NCBI RefSeq assembly: GCF_033304615.1
Contig: NZ_CP129118.1
Coordinates: 2,104,001 to 2,168,000, forward strand
Source: Sporosarcina oncorhynchi
Lineage (GTDB): Bacteria > Bacillota > Bacilli > Bacillales_A > Planococcaceae
DNA: 64,000 nucleotides
Direction: 5' to 3'
Below are positions 46,364 to 55,260 of the stretch, piece by piece. A program made the translations under genes and the position numbers. Position 1 is the first letter of the stretch; each line of letters opens with the position of its first letter. The notes beneath the pieces are model-generated. The model was not told the DNA's origin. It ran no database searches and saw only the letters and a list, made by a program, of their open reading frames with translations.

Positions 46364-47139
46364 ATGAAAACCTCCTTGAACCCGATAATCGTTCCATTTA
46401 AATGTTGGTCGGCAATATGAACCTCCGGAATACCGTGTTCTAAGCAAGCAATCGCCGCAGTCACTTTAGGTATCATTCCCCCGTAGATTTCTCCTTCTTC
46501 TATCCACTGTGCAACCAGAGACGGTGTCGCATTCCGCTGCATTTCATTGCTGACTTGAATGCCTGGAGTATCTGTAACGAGTAACAGACGATCAGCACCA
46601 AGAGCCAACGCGATTTCACTAGCGACAGTATCCGCGTTAATATTGAGAGCTGTTCCACTAGTAGTTGAACCAATGCACGATACAACGGGCACAAACCCTG
46701 ATGCCAGCAGTTTAACAAGCACATCTTCATGTACTTTATTGATTTTCCCTACTAAGCCATACCGCTCTAAATCCAATACCGTACACCGCAATAAATGCCC
46801 GTCAAAGCCGCTCAGTCCGATAGCTTCAATCCCTTTATCATTTAGTTGATGCACAAGAGCTGTATTCACTTCGCTTATCAATATATGTTTGACAATTTCC
46901 ATCGATTTTTCACATGTAACACGGATGCCTTCGTCAACGCGCGATTCAATGCCATTCGCCAGTAGTGAACGATTAATGAATGGACCACCACCGTGAACGA
47001 TGACCAGTTCATGTCCTTCCTTTTGCAATTCGATGAATTTCTCGAAAAAGATGTCGCTCAAACCGGAGAGCATGCTGCCACCCAATTTAATGACAATCCG
47101 TTTACGATCGATAAGATGCATTGATTTGGACGTAGTCAT
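46360..47139 (-). CDS. argB: Acetylglutamate kinase
   Basis: 259 residues, amino-acid kinase fold. RIVIKLGGSML opens the domain, VIVHGGGPFINRSL is the substrate loop and NINADTVASEIALAL is conserved. Phosphorylates N-acetylglutamate. The start is uncertain: ATG at 47139 (GGGGGTG about 12 bases before, overlap with argJ of 38 bases) or ATG at 47121 with no ribosome site; either is coupled to argJ. Confidence 0.92.
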   Translation of the reverse strand: MTTSKSMHLIDRKRIVIKLGGSMLSGLSDIFFEKFIELQKEGHELVIVHGGGPFINRSLLANGIESRVDEGIRVTCEKSMEIVKHILISEVNTALVHQLNDKGIEAIGLSGFDGHLLRCTVLDLERYGLVGKINKVHEDVLVKLLASGFVPVVSCIGSTTSGTALNINADTVASEIALALGADRLLLVTDTPGIQVSNEMQRNATPSLVAQWIEEGEIYGGMIPKVTAAIACLEHGIPEVHIADQHLNGTIIGFKEVFI

Positions 47140-48328
47140 ACGTTAAATCACACCCCCATGCGAGTCCTTTGCCCGTACCTTTGTTCAAATGTACTTGTAT
47201 TTTCACTTCAGGCTGCTTTAAATACTGCGTAAGGAGCCCTTCGGAAAAGTGAGCAGGTTCTCCATTAGTCACGACAACAGTCTCACCGATTGCAATAATA
47301 ATGCCGTTTGGATCGATTGATGCCCCACTATAGCCAACTGCGGCGATGACCCGCCCCCAGTTAGCATCACAACCAAATACGGCTGTCTTCACTAGCGGAG
47401 ACCCGACAACTGACTTGGCAATTTTACGTGCTTCACAGTCGGATAAAGCGCCATGTACTTCTACTTCGATCAGTTTTGTGGCCCCCTCCCCGTCTTTCGC
47501 AATCATTTTCGCCAAATCTTGCGCAACTGTATGAAGCGCATGAACAAAATTTTCCCAATCAGGATGTGAAGGATTAAGTGATTGGTTTCCTGCTAGGCCG
47601 TTTGCCAGGACGAGTACCATATCATTTGTCGACGTATCCCCGTCAACTGTAATGGAATTGAACGTGACATCTGTCACCTCTTTTAACGCTTGTTGCAATT
47701 GGACAGATTCGATATTTGCATCTGTCGTGATGAAACCGAGCATCGTAGCCATATTCGGCTCAATCATACCTGACCCCTTAGCCGTACCTGCAATAATCAC
47801 TTCTTTGCCATCCACTTCCGTTTTATATGCGGTGTTTTTCGTAACGGTATCCGTCGTAAGAATCGCTTGTGAAAATTGAATCGATCCTTCAAGACTATCC
47901 ATCGGATTTAATTTTTCAATTCCGCTCAGCACAGGTTTCATATTCAACTTCTCACCGATGACACCTGTCGAAGCGACACCTACCAAGTTTTGAGAGATAC
48001 TGAACTTCTCTGCTGTCTTCTGTTGCATCAGTAGTGCATCTGCCATGCCTTGAGCACCCGTGCAAGCATTTGCATTTCCAGAATTGATAATAACGGCCTG
48101 CATTTTACCGTTTTCTTTAACAACCTCTTTTGTTACAAGAAGTGGAGCCGCCTGTATGGCATTCGTCGTAAAGACTCCAGCGACACTTGCAGGTACTTCG
48201 CTTATCAATACCGCGAGATCATACTTTTTATGTTTCAGCCCGCAATGGATGCCGACTGCTTTATAGCCTTTTGGTGTAACAATATTTTTTCCTGACACTT
48301 TTTTTAATTGCTGAACAGCTACTGTCAT
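47102..48328 (-). CDS. argJ: Bifunctional ornithine acetyltransferase / N-acetylglutamate synthase
   Basis: 408 residues, autoprocessed in KGSGMIEPNMATML with Thr195 as the new N-terminal nucleophile. Recycles the acetyl group from acetylornithine to glutamate and closes the arginine acetyl cycle. ATG follows AAAGGAGG. It is second in the operon, 17 bases after argC. Confidence 0.95.
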   Translation of the reverse strand: MTVAVQQLKKVSGKNIVTPKGYKAVGIHCGLKHKKYDLAVLISEVPASVAGVFTTNAIQAAPLLVTKEVVKENGKMQAVIINSGNANACTGAQGMADALLMQQKTAEKFSISQNLVGVASTGVIGEKLNMKPVLSGIEKLNPMDSLEGSIQFSQAILTTDTVTKNTAYKTEVDGKEVIIAGTAKGSGMIEPNMATMLGFITTDANIESVQLQQALKEVTDVTFNSITVDGDTSTNDMVLVLANGLAGNQSLNPSHPDWENFVHALHTVAQDLAKMIAKDGEGATKLIEVEVHGALSDCEARKIAKSVVGSPLVKTAVFGCDANWGRVIAAVGYSGASIDPNGIIIAIGETVVVTNGEPAHFSEGLLTQYLKQPEVKIQVHLNKGTGKGLAWGCDLTYDYVQINASYRS

Positions 48329-48345
48329 TCCATTTCCTCCTTTTG

Positions 48346-49380
48346 TTAAATGAATAAAGGGACTTGCGTAAGACCGGTTGTTTCGTCCAAACCAAATTGC
48401 ACATTCATATTTTGGATTGCTTGACCCGCAGCCCCTTTTACAACATTGTCAATGACTGCAACAATCGTTGCGCGATTGGTCCGCGAATCGACTTTCACAT
48501 GAATATCGCAATAATTGGAGCCATACACTTGTTTTGTGCAAAATTTCCCAACGTCTGTCATCACGCGTATGAATGGACTAAGTTCGTAGGTCTGTCTCAG
48601 GCAATCGACAAGATCCTGTTCAGTGACATTTGCATGTACGGGTGCATAACTCGTCGTCATAATTCCCCTCGTCATAGGGATGAGATGTGTTGTGAAAGTC
48701 ACAGTCACTTTCTCATTCCCAAAGAGACGAATACCCTGCTCGATTTCCGGTATATGTTGGTGCTCGTGAAGTTTATAGATTGTAAGATTTTCATTCGTTT
48801 CGCTGAAATGCGTCATCCGGCCCGGCGTATTACCAGCTCCAGAAACACCACTTTTCGCGTCAATGATAATTTGCGTTGCATCGATTAGACGGGCTTTTAC
48901 GAGTGGCACTAAAGACAGAAGTGTCGCCGTCGGATAACATCCGGGATTAGCAATGAGCTGTGCATTCCTAATTTCGTCTCGATTCCATTCTGTTAACCCA
49001 TAGGCACCCTTCTCAATAGAGTCAATAGAAGGAGGACTTTTTCCGTACCAATGCGCATATAGTTTAGGATCTTTCAGCCTGAAATCACCAGCCAAATCAA
49101 TTAACCGAGGCCCCTTATCGAGAAGCGGAGGAAATAGTTCTGTCGTGACACCTGCAGGCGTACTAGCGAAAACGACATCACAATTAACCAATTGATCATA
49201 ATCGATCTTTTCGAGTGGTCGATCATATAATTTTGTCAGAAAGGGATATTTACTAGAAAACTTTTTTCCTTCTTCTGACGAACTGTATAAATCGATCTTC
49301 GCCACTTGTGGATGATTGTGTAACAATCGGATTAATTCAAGTCCTCCATATCCTGAAGCACCAATGATTCCTACTTTCAT
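48346..49380 (-). CDS. argC: N-acetyl-gamma-glutamyl-phosphate reductase
   Basis: 344 residues. The NADP motif is GIIGASGYGG at the N-terminus, the catalytic Cys is in ANPGCYPTA near 148, and GVSGAGNTPGR follows. The ATG at 49380 is preferred over a GTG 9 bases upstream. It is first in argC-argJ-argB-argD, with a consensus promoter and an ARG-box-like site upstream. Confidence 0.95.
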   Translation of the reverse strand: MKVGIIGASGYGGLELIRLLHNHPQVAKIDLYSSSEEGKKFSSKYPFLTKLYDRPLEKIDYDQLVNCDVVFASTPAGVTTELFPPLLDKGPRLIDLAGDFRLKDPKLYAHWYGKSPPSIDSIEKGAYGLTEWNRDEIRNAQLIANPGCYPTATLLSLVPLVKARLIDATQIIIDAKSGVSGAGNTPGRMTHFSETNENLTIYKLHEHQHIPEIEQGIRLFGNEKVTVTFTTHLIPMTRGIMTTSYAPVHANVTEQDLVDCLRQTYELSPFIRVMTDVGKFCTKQVYGSNYCDIHVKVDSRTNRATIVAVIDNVVKGAAGQAIQNMNVQFGLDETTGLTQVPLFI

Positions 49381-49408
49381 AACCGCCACCCCTTTTATCG
49401 TTAGAATT

Positions 49409-49437
49409 AGTATACGTATGCATAATTATAAAGTCAA
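49409..49437 (-). promoter_or_regulatory. Sigma-A promoter of argCJBD
   Basis: Minus strand: TTGACT (49432-49437), 17-base spacer, TATACT (49409-49414); near consensus. It lies about 30 bases before the argC ATG. Confidence 0.8.
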
Positions 49438-49438
49438 C

Positions 49439-49453
49439 TGCATTTTTATTAAT
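49439..49453 (-). promoter_or_regulatory. ARG-box-like operator (AhrC/ArgR) at argC
   Basis: Minus strand ATTAATAAAAATGCA, 13 of 15 matches to the ARG box half ATGAATAAAAATTCA, directly upstream of the -35 hexamer. Arginine-dependent repression of argCJBD is inferred. Confidence 0.6.
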
Positions 49454-49519
49454 TAACAGAACTTTTTCAATGGGGTTATACTCTTTTCTTTGATGGTTTT
49501 GTAAACATGATTAGTATGG

Positions 49520-49525
49520 TATAAT
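49520..49525 (+). promoter_or_regulatory. -10 element of the fabI promoter
   Basis: TATAAT, with a weak -35 (TTTTGT at 17 bases or TTGTAA at 15). Transcription would begin within the FapR operator. Confidence 0.55.
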
Positions 49526-49529
49526 TCAT

Positions 49530-49546
49530 TTATCATCTGGTACTAA
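49530..49546 (+). promoter_or_regulatory. FapR operator upstream of fabI
   Basis: On the minus strand TTAGTACCAGATGATAA; FapR consensus TTAGTACCTGATACTAA (14 of 17). FapR represses fatty-acid genes until malonyl-CoA binds. It lies downstream of the -10, ideal for blocking initiation. Confidence 0.7.
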
Positions 49547-49585
49547 TATTAGGTAATAGGATTGTTACCGGCTCAGGAGGTTACT

Positions 49586-50365
49586 ATGGAGGATTTATTG
49601 AAACTAAAAGGAAAAAATATTGTAGTTATGGGTGTGGCAAATGAACGAAGCATCGCTTGGGGTATTGCAAAATCCCTTTTCGATATCGGTGCCAATGTCA
49701 TCTTCACGTATCGCAAAGAACGCTCGCTTGCTAAACTTGAAACAGCACTTGAGAAAAATGGACTGGAAGCAAAAATGATTGTTCAATGTGATGTCAATGA
49801 AGACGAAAGCATTCAACAAGCATTTACACAGATTGGCGAAGCGGTCGGTTCGATTCATGGTCTCGTCCACTCTGTCGCGTTTGCACATGCTGAAGATTTG
49901 AAAAATGATTTCGTCGAAACGTCTCGCAGCGGTTATGCATTTGCCCAAGATACAAGTGCATATTCTCTAATTGCTACAGCGAGGGAAGCCCGTCGCTATA
50001 TGACAGAAGGCGCTTCAATCATCACAATGAGCTATCTCGGTGCTGAACGGGTTCTTGACGGCTACAATGTGATGGGTGTGGCAAAAGCTGCACTGGAAGC
50101 TTCTATGCGCTACTTGGCGAACGATCTTGGCAAAGACGGAATCCGAGTCAATGCATTGTCTGCGGGCGCCGTTCGTACGTTATCTGCAAAAGGTGTACCT
50201 TCTTTCAATACAATTCTAGGACAAATTAAAGAAAAAGCGCCTTTAAAGCGCAATATTACAAATGAGGAAGTCGCCAAAATGTCCATCGTCATGTTGAGCG
50301 ATCTTTCAAGCGGCGTAACCGGGGAATTGATTTATGTCGATGCGGGCTATAATATAATGGGATGA
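49586..50365 (+). CDS. fabI: Enoyl-[acyl-carrier-protein] reductase (NADH)
   Basis: 259 residues. The SDR-type enzyme of the last elongation step in fatty acid synthesis. NAD motif GVANERSIAWGIA (16-28). The catalytic residues are Tyr150, Tyr160 and Lys167 in SYLG... and YNVMGVAKA. It is the triclosan target family. ATG at 49586 follows CAGGAGG; a longer frame exists upstream but is unlikely. Confidence 0.95.
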   Translation: MEDLLKLKGKNIVVMGVANERSIAWGIAKSLFDIGANVIFTYRKERSLAKLETALEKNGLEAKMIVQCDVNEDESIQQAFTQIGEAVGSIHGLVHSVAFAHAEDLKNDFVETSRSGYAFAQDTSAYSLIATAREARRYMTEGASIITMSYLGAERVLDGYNVMGVAKAALEASMRYLANDLGKDGIRVNALSAGAVRTLSAKGVPSFNTILGQIKEKAPLKRNITNEEVAKMSIVMLSDLSSGVTGELIYVDAGYNIMG

Positions 50366-50396
50366 AAAAAGGAGCCTAACTAGCTCCTTTTTTTCT
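50365..50396 (+). terminator. Terminator of fabI
   Basis: AAAAGGAGC/GCTCCTTTT stem with a 7-base loop and a T run. Confidence 0.9.
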
Positions 50397-50540
50397 TTGG
50401 TTGCTACAAATAACACTTTACTAGTTCGGTAAATGAGTACGTCACCTATAGATCATTATTTGAGATAGAGAGTAGAATTCGTCTATTTCCGATCGGAACT
50501 TTCCAAATCTCCTAGCGTCGTAAGTTAGAGGTGAATTTCA

Positions 50541-51437
50541 ATGAAAACAAAACCAATTTACGTCGAAATAGATATGGAATGTGAAATGGAGGAAGTCTGG
50601 AACGCTTCCCAGCAACCTGATTTACATTCCCAATGGGATGTACGATTTTCATCGATTACCTATTTGCCAAAAAAAGAGGGCGAGCCGCAAACATTTACAT
50701 ATAAGCGTAAAGTTGCTCCTTTTATAACGGTCAAAGGATGGGGTAAAAGTGTCGCATCAAGAAGTGTTGCTAACGGCTCCCATTCTTCCTCACTTCATTT
50801 TGGAACGGATCAATGGTTTTCACCGATTAAAGAAGGCAAAGGTTATTGGAAGTATATCCCTAAAGAGGGTGGTGTTACATTTCTAACACAATATGATTAT
50901 GAGCCAAATTTTTCGGGGGTCGGTAAACTGGCCGATGCGATTGCTTTCAGGCCGCTCATTGGGTGGGCCACTGCGTTAAGTTTTGACGTCTTAAAAAGAT
51001 GGCTTGAAAAAGGCGAGGTGCCTAGAACACAATATTTACGGTTTTTCATTACGTATGGACTTACTTTGCTATTTTCATTAATCTGGTTATATCAAGGGCT
51101 AGTCCCGAAAATTATTGCCATACATCCTGAAGAACTCGCAATGGTCCAAAGTGCTATTCCTGTTAGCCATTCAACTGCAATCGTCATCGGAATCGGTGTA
51201 GCTGAAATAGCGTTCAGTATACTCTGGTTATTTTACAAACGGAAAAAACACCTATTTGCTTTCCAATTAGTAGTCTTTCCGTTGCTAACGCTTGCAGCCA
51301 TTGTCTCTGTTCCTGAAACGGCTTTGCATCCCTTCAATCCGGTCATGTTCAATCTCGCTCTAATTGCCCTGTCACTAATCGGGTATTTTAGCAGTGAAGA
51401 TGTGCCTACAGCAACAAGTTGTAAAAGAAAAAGGTGA
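50541..51437 (+). CDS. yndG: YndG-like protein: SRPBCC domain plus DoxX-like membrane domain
   Basis: 298 residues. The N-terminal SRPBCC/START-like domain covers about 1-155 (lipid-binding-type fold) and the C-terminal DoxX-like part (about 165-285) has four hydrophobic segments. It is first in the yndG-yndH-yndJ set known from B. subtilis, where the operon is of unknown function. It is followed by yndH after 9 bases. Confidence 0.78.
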   Translation: MKTKPIYVEIDMECEMEEVWNASQQPDLHSQWDVRFSSITYLPKKEGEPQTFTYKRKVAPFITVKGWGKSVASRSVANGSHSSSLHFGTDQWFSPIKEGKGYWKYIPKEGGVTFLTQYDYEPNFSGVGKLADAIAFRPLIGWATALSFDVLKRWLEKGEVPRTQYLRFFITYGLTLLFSLIWLYQGLVPKIIAIHPEELAMVQSAIPVSHSTAIVIGIGVAEIAFSILWLFYKRKKHLFAFQLVVFPLLTLAAIVSVPETALHPFNPVMFNLALIALSLIGYFSSEDVPTATSCKRKR

Positions 51438-51446
51438 GGTATACTA

Positions 51447-52055
51447 ATGTCTATTTATGAGAAAGTGCTTGGTGATGACTTCTTTCGATTGCACCCGATG
51501 CTTCAGAAACGGTATTCATTTGAAGAGAGTAAATCGTTTAAGGCATCAGGTACTATGAAGTCCATCAAAGGCGGACCCAAATGGCTATACCCGATTTTCA
51601 AGCTTGGCGTCCATTGGAAATTGCTATTTCCTGAAAGGGGTACGGCAATTCCTTTTACGATAAAGAACGAAGTGTTAAAGGGAGAAAATAATGAAGAACA
51701 AGTGCACTGGGAACGAATCTTTCATTTCGATACTAAAAAGCGCTATTTCAATGCGTTAATGAGTCTCGATTCCAACCGGTCAGTGATCAAAGATTATCTC
51801 GGAGAACCTGCTTTAGTTTATTCCGATTTGGCATTTGACGTGTCCAGTGACGGCGCACTTACAATCCGTTCGTTAAATCAACGTCTTATTCTCGGTAAAA
51901 TTGAACTTCCTCTTCCGAAGATTTTTCACGGACTTGCGACAGTTACTGAACGCTATGATGAAATGAAAGACGTTTTTCAAATACAAGTTAGTGTCAGAAA
52001 TCCGCTAGTTGGTCATATCTTTTCGTATGAAGGGGAGTTTGTCCAAGATGCGTAA
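51447..52055 (+). CDS. yndH: YndH-like protein (DUF4166)
   Basis: 202 residues. FFRLHPMLQKRYSFEESKSF and KLLFPERGTAIPFTIKNE are the DUF4166 core. No membrane segment. It is often found as a partner or fusion of SRPBCC and YndJ-type proteins. It overlaps the downstream yndJ start by 8 bases. Function is unknown. Confidence 0.8.
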   Translation: MSIYEKVLGDDFFRLHPMLQKRYSFEESKSFKASGTMKSIKGGPKWLYPIFKLGVHWKLLFPERGTAIPFTIKNEVLKGENNEEQVHWERIFHFDTKKRYFNALMSLDSNRSVIKDYLGEPALVYSDLAFDVSSDGALTIRSLNQRLILGKIELPLPKIFHGLATVTERYDEMKDVFQIQVSVRNPLVGHIFSYEGEFVQDA

Positions 52056-53604
52056 GTTTGCCTGTATTCATTTGCTGCTATTTTTAATCATTGCCCTATT
52101 TTCTAAAGATCCATGGCCTTATCTTTTATTGACAGCCGCCCAAATCCTATATGTGCCCATCGCGCTCAAAATGGTGATGGACACGACTGAATGGTTATCC
52201 AGAAACTATTATTTCTATGCAACACCTGCCTATTTGGCTATCGCTATGTTACAAATCACAGATCTGTTTCCCGCCTTCTATGCATTCATCTATTTGGCAT
52301 TTACGGTCTGTATTGCTTTGCTCGGATTAGCGCGTTTCATAAAAAGAGGATTTACGAATATCGAAGAATTCGCTATCGATTTGGCCATGATGTACATTGC
52401 ACTCGGGGGCGCTTGGTATTTCGCATATGTCGCTAATATTGATACCGGCTTTACACCTTTGCTGACGTGGCTGACCGCGATACACTTCCATTACTCAGCA
52501 TTCCTGTTACCTTTATTCATCGGATTTTTAGGTAGGCTATCCAAACCGCGTTCTTATCATTTTTACAGTAGTTTGCTGTTGATTGCACCAATGGTTGTTG
52601 CTATCGGAATCACGTTTTCCAGATGGATCGAGTTATTTTCAGTTCTCTTGTACATCATCGGATTGGCGGGAATTATCGTAACCGCCTGGCGCTCAACTTT
52701 TGCAAACCGGTTACAGAAATGGCTTGTCTGCCTTTCCTTCACTTCGCTAGCTGTGACGATTGCATTCTCGCTTTTTTATGTACTCGGCAATGGATTTGGT
52801 CTCACGTCCATTACGATTGATTTCATGCTGCGTTTCCACGGGCTGTTGAACTGTGTCCTATTTGCTCTGTTCGGCATTGTAGGATGGTCGCTCTTTGTCC
52901 CTGCATCTCATTATCGACCACCGGTTTTCCCTATCAGTCAGATAAGAGGAAAGCTAACTGTTTCGGGGATTGGTCAGTCTAATTCACACCGCGGCCTCGT
53001 CGATGATATGGACATTTACATGATTGAACAAGTAGCCCCTGCCGTTTCTGATTTCTATGAAAACACGATGGACTATCGCCTGCATGCGTCAGTCCGATGG
53101 CATCGGTGGTTTTTACCGTTCGCTTTCGTGTACGCATTGATTAGCCGGAAAACAGAACAAATCAACTTGCCACTTCATTCAAGAGAAGTTGAAATGACGG
53201 GGGATGTTTTATTGCTCGATCGACAGGACGGCCGTGAGCATACACGGGCTTGGATACGCAAAATCGGAGAGCGGCTAACCTTTCTAGCGCTTTATTCACA
53301 TCATCAGAATGCGTTTGGCAGGACCTTCATGAATATCGCTTTGCCACTCCCGTTCTCGACAATGACAGGCGTGTTGGAATTGAATAAAGTGGGCGAGGAC
53401 TTGCAACTAACAAGTAGAAAGAGTGATCCGACATCTGACGCAGGCACTTATTTATCATTCCGGTGGAGCACATATTTCAAGCTACCAATCGAAGAGAACT
53501 TTCTCGTTCGAGAAGAAACAGATGGTAGACTATCGGCAATCCATACGATGCGGATTTTCACAATACCATTTTTGACAATAAACTATACGATACGAAAAAA
53601 GTAA
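52048..53604 (+). CDS. yndJ: YndJ-like multi-pass membrane protein
   Basis: 518 residues. The N-terminal 290 residues have about nine hydrophobic segments, followed by a soluble domain (about 330-518) that resembles the DUF4166-type fold again (EMTGDVLLLDRQDGREHT). The start is ATG at 52048 within GATGCGTAA (8-base overlap with yndH), preceded by GGGGAG. A longer frame from 52009 lies inside yndH. It is last in the operon. Confidence 0.8.
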   Translation: MRKFACIHLLLFLIIALFSKDPWPYLLLTAAQILYVPIALKMVMDTTEWLSRNYYFYATPAYLAIAMLQITDLFPAFYAFIYLAFTVCIALLGLARFIKRGFTNIEEFAIDLAMMYIALGGAWYFAYVANIDTGFTPLLTWLTAIHFHYSAFLLPLFIGFLGRLSKPRSYHFYSSLLLIAPMVVAIGITFSRWIELFSVLLYIIGLAGIIVTAWRSTFANRLQKWLVCLSFTSLAVTIAFSLFYVLGNGFGLTSITIDFMLRFHGLLNCVLFALFGIVGWSLFVPASHYRPPVFPISQIRGKLTVSGIGQSNSHRGLVDDMDIYMIEQVAPAVSDFYENTMDYRLHASVRWHRWFLPFAFVYALISRKTEQINLPLHSREVEMTGDVLLLDRQDGREHTRAWIRKIGERLTFLALYSHHQNAFGRTFMNIALPLPFSTMTGVLELNKVGEDLQLTSRKSDPTSDAGTYLSFRWSTYFKLPIEENFLVREETDGRLSAIHTMRIFTIPFLTINYTIRKK

Positions 53605-53639
53605 AAACAGCCAAAGGATCCCTTCGGCTGTTTTTACTT
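53603..53639. terminator. Bidirectional terminator between yndJ and argH
   Basis: AAAAACAGCC(A)AAGG/CCTT(C)GGCTGTTTTT stem with T runs on both strands; convergent genes. Confidence 0.9.
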
Positions 53640-54962
53640 TTAGATTTCCTTCATCAATCCCTTGTTGCCTTTCGTCAAAATGTTTTCATAATCGATATAC
53701 GCATAAATGTCATCCGCAATGTCCGGACTGAATGTTGCAAGCTCTTGTATGGTCAAATCTTCAATTGCTTTTTTCTCTTTTTCACAATGAATAATGATCT
53801 TTCCAACAATCTCATGTGCATTACGGAATGCGGTTCCTTTACTAACTAAGTAGTCCGCAACTTCAGTGGCATTCAGGAAGCCGGCTTTAATGGCCGCTTT
53901 CATATTATCGGCATTCACTGTTAGTGTGTCGATCATTTTCGACATAATTTCCATGCAATCGAGCACGGTGTCAAGTGCGTCAAAGAACTGCTCTTTGTCT
54001 TCTTGCATGTCTTTATTATACGTTAATGGAAGACCTTTCAATGTTGTCAATAAAGCGAAGAGCGAACCGTATACTCTGCCAGTCTTCCCTCTGATTAACT
54101 CTGCAGCATCTGGGTTTTTCTTTTGCGGCATAATACTACTGCCTGTCGAATAGGCATCCGCCATTGTGATGAATTTGAATTCCTGGCTGCTCCAAAGAAT
54201 GAGTTCTTCACTTAAACGGCTTAAATGCATCATGATAATGGAGAAATTCGACATAAGCTCAAGCATATAATCCCGGTCACTTACACCATCTAAAAAGTTG
54301 TCTACGGGTTTAGCAAAACGAAGAAGTTCTGTCGTCACATTCCGGTCAATAGTATGCGTCGTCCCCGCTAGCGCACCACAGCCCAATGGATTTTCATCCA
54401 ACAACTCAAGTGCATTGCCAACACGTTTTTGATCACGCATAAACATTTGTACATAGGCGCCTAAATGATGACCAAATGTAACCACTTGTGCGCGCTGCAA
54501 ATGCGTGTAACCTGGCATGATGACATTATTTGTTTTCGCTTTCGCTAGTAATGAATCGATAAGAGCTTGGAGACTGTCCATCACTTCGACTGCTTTGTTT
54601 TTTGCATACAAACGCATATCGACAGCGACCTGGTCGTTTCGGCTTCTTGCCGTATGTAACTTTTTGCCAGTTTCTCCGACTCTTTCTGTCAAATGCATCT
54701 CGACGAATGAATGGATATCCTCGTAGTCTCCTTCGATGAGCAGATCACCAGTTTCAATATCCCGTAAAATCGATTCCAATCCTTCTACAAGTACTTCACC
54801 TTCCTCGGGTGTCAGTAAATCACTGTAGACAAGCATTGTCACATGCGCAAGGCTACCTGCAATATCCTCTTGATACAAGCGGTAGTCAACGGGCAATGAT
54901 GTATTGAACTGTTCCATGATTTCATCTGCGCGGCTAGAAAAACGTCCTCCCCAAAGCTTCAT
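53640..54962 (-). CDS. argH: Argininosuccinate lyase
   Basis: 440 residues (family usually 455-470). The fumarase-superfamily signature GSSIMPQKKNPD near 275 is intact, with HTARSRNDQVAVDMRLY at 103-119. Splits argininosuccinate to arginine and fumarate. No argG is adjacent; normally argG sits next to argH, so it must be elsewhere. It stands apart from argCJBD. Confidence 0.94.
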   Translation of the reverse strand: MKLWGGRFSSRADEIMEQFNTSLPVDYRLYQEDIAGSLAHVTMLVYSDLLTPEEGEVLVEGLESILRDIETGDLLIEGDYEDIHSFVEMHLTERVGETGKKLHTARSRNDQVAVDMRLYAKNKAVEVMDSLQALIDSLLAKAKTNNVIMPGYTHLQRAQVVTFGHHLGAYVQMFMRDQKRVGNALELLDENPLGCGALAGTTHTIDRNVTTELLRFAKPVDNFLDGVSDRDYMLELMSNFSIIMMHLSRLSEELILWSSQEFKFITMADAYSTGSSIMPQKKNPDAAELIRGKTGRVYGSLFALLTTLKGLPLTYNKDMQEDKEQFFDALDTVLDCMEIMSKMIDTLTVNADNMKAAIKAGFLNATEVADYLVSKGTAFRNAHEIVGKIIIHCEKEKKAIEDLTIQELATFSPDIADDIYAYIDYENILTKGNKGLMKEI

Positions 54963-55083
54963 GTATAATCAACCTCTCTTATGTATTTTTATTCATTTCA
55001 TTGTATTATAATGATTAAACTGGTTGTTTGCAATGGAATCATTACACCATTATACGTTTCAACTGTACTGCTTTGTCAATTTG

Positions 55084-55112
55084 TTGCTTCAGGTTCATTG
55101 TAGTGCTATGAT
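55084..55112 (+). promoter_or_regulatory. Sigma-A promoter with extended -10, upstream of the CDF gene
   Basis: TTGCTT (55084-55089), 17-base spacer, TATGAT (55107-55112) preceded by TG at the extended -10 position. It produces a leader of about 140 nt before the transporter gene. Confidence 0.6.
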
Positions 55113-55147
55113 TAACTGTACGCTTTCAAATACGAGTAAAAAGAGTG

Positions 55148-55207
55148 ATGACAATGCTATCTTTCATTGACAAAACTACATATACATTATCGCCCACAAA
55201 CCCCTGA
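55148..55207 (+). CDS. Possible 19-residue leader peptide of the CDF transporter gene
   Basis: ATG to TGA, 20 codons (MTMLSFIDKTTYTLSPTNP). Its stop codon is inside the 5' arm of the downstream terminator hairpin, as in leader-peptide attenuation. The ribosome site is weak, so this is tentative. Confidence 0.3.
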   Translation: MTMLSFIDKTTYTLSPTNP

Positions 55208-55232
55208 CATACACTGTCAGGGGTTTTTCTTT
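55198..55232 (+). terminator. Leader terminator upstream of the CDF transporter gene
   Basis: AACCCCTGACA/TGTCAGGGGTT stem, 5-base loop, then TTTTTCTTT. It lies between the promoter and the start codon; an attenuator or the end of a short independent RNA. Confidence 0.85.
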
Positions 55233-55260
55233 CCCTAGGAAAACAAATGGAGGTTATCTT

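Noticed and set aside
45221-46447. Longer argD frame with 28 extra N-terminal codons
   Set aside because: The extension lies within argB; AAGGAGG directly precedes the internal ATG at 46363.
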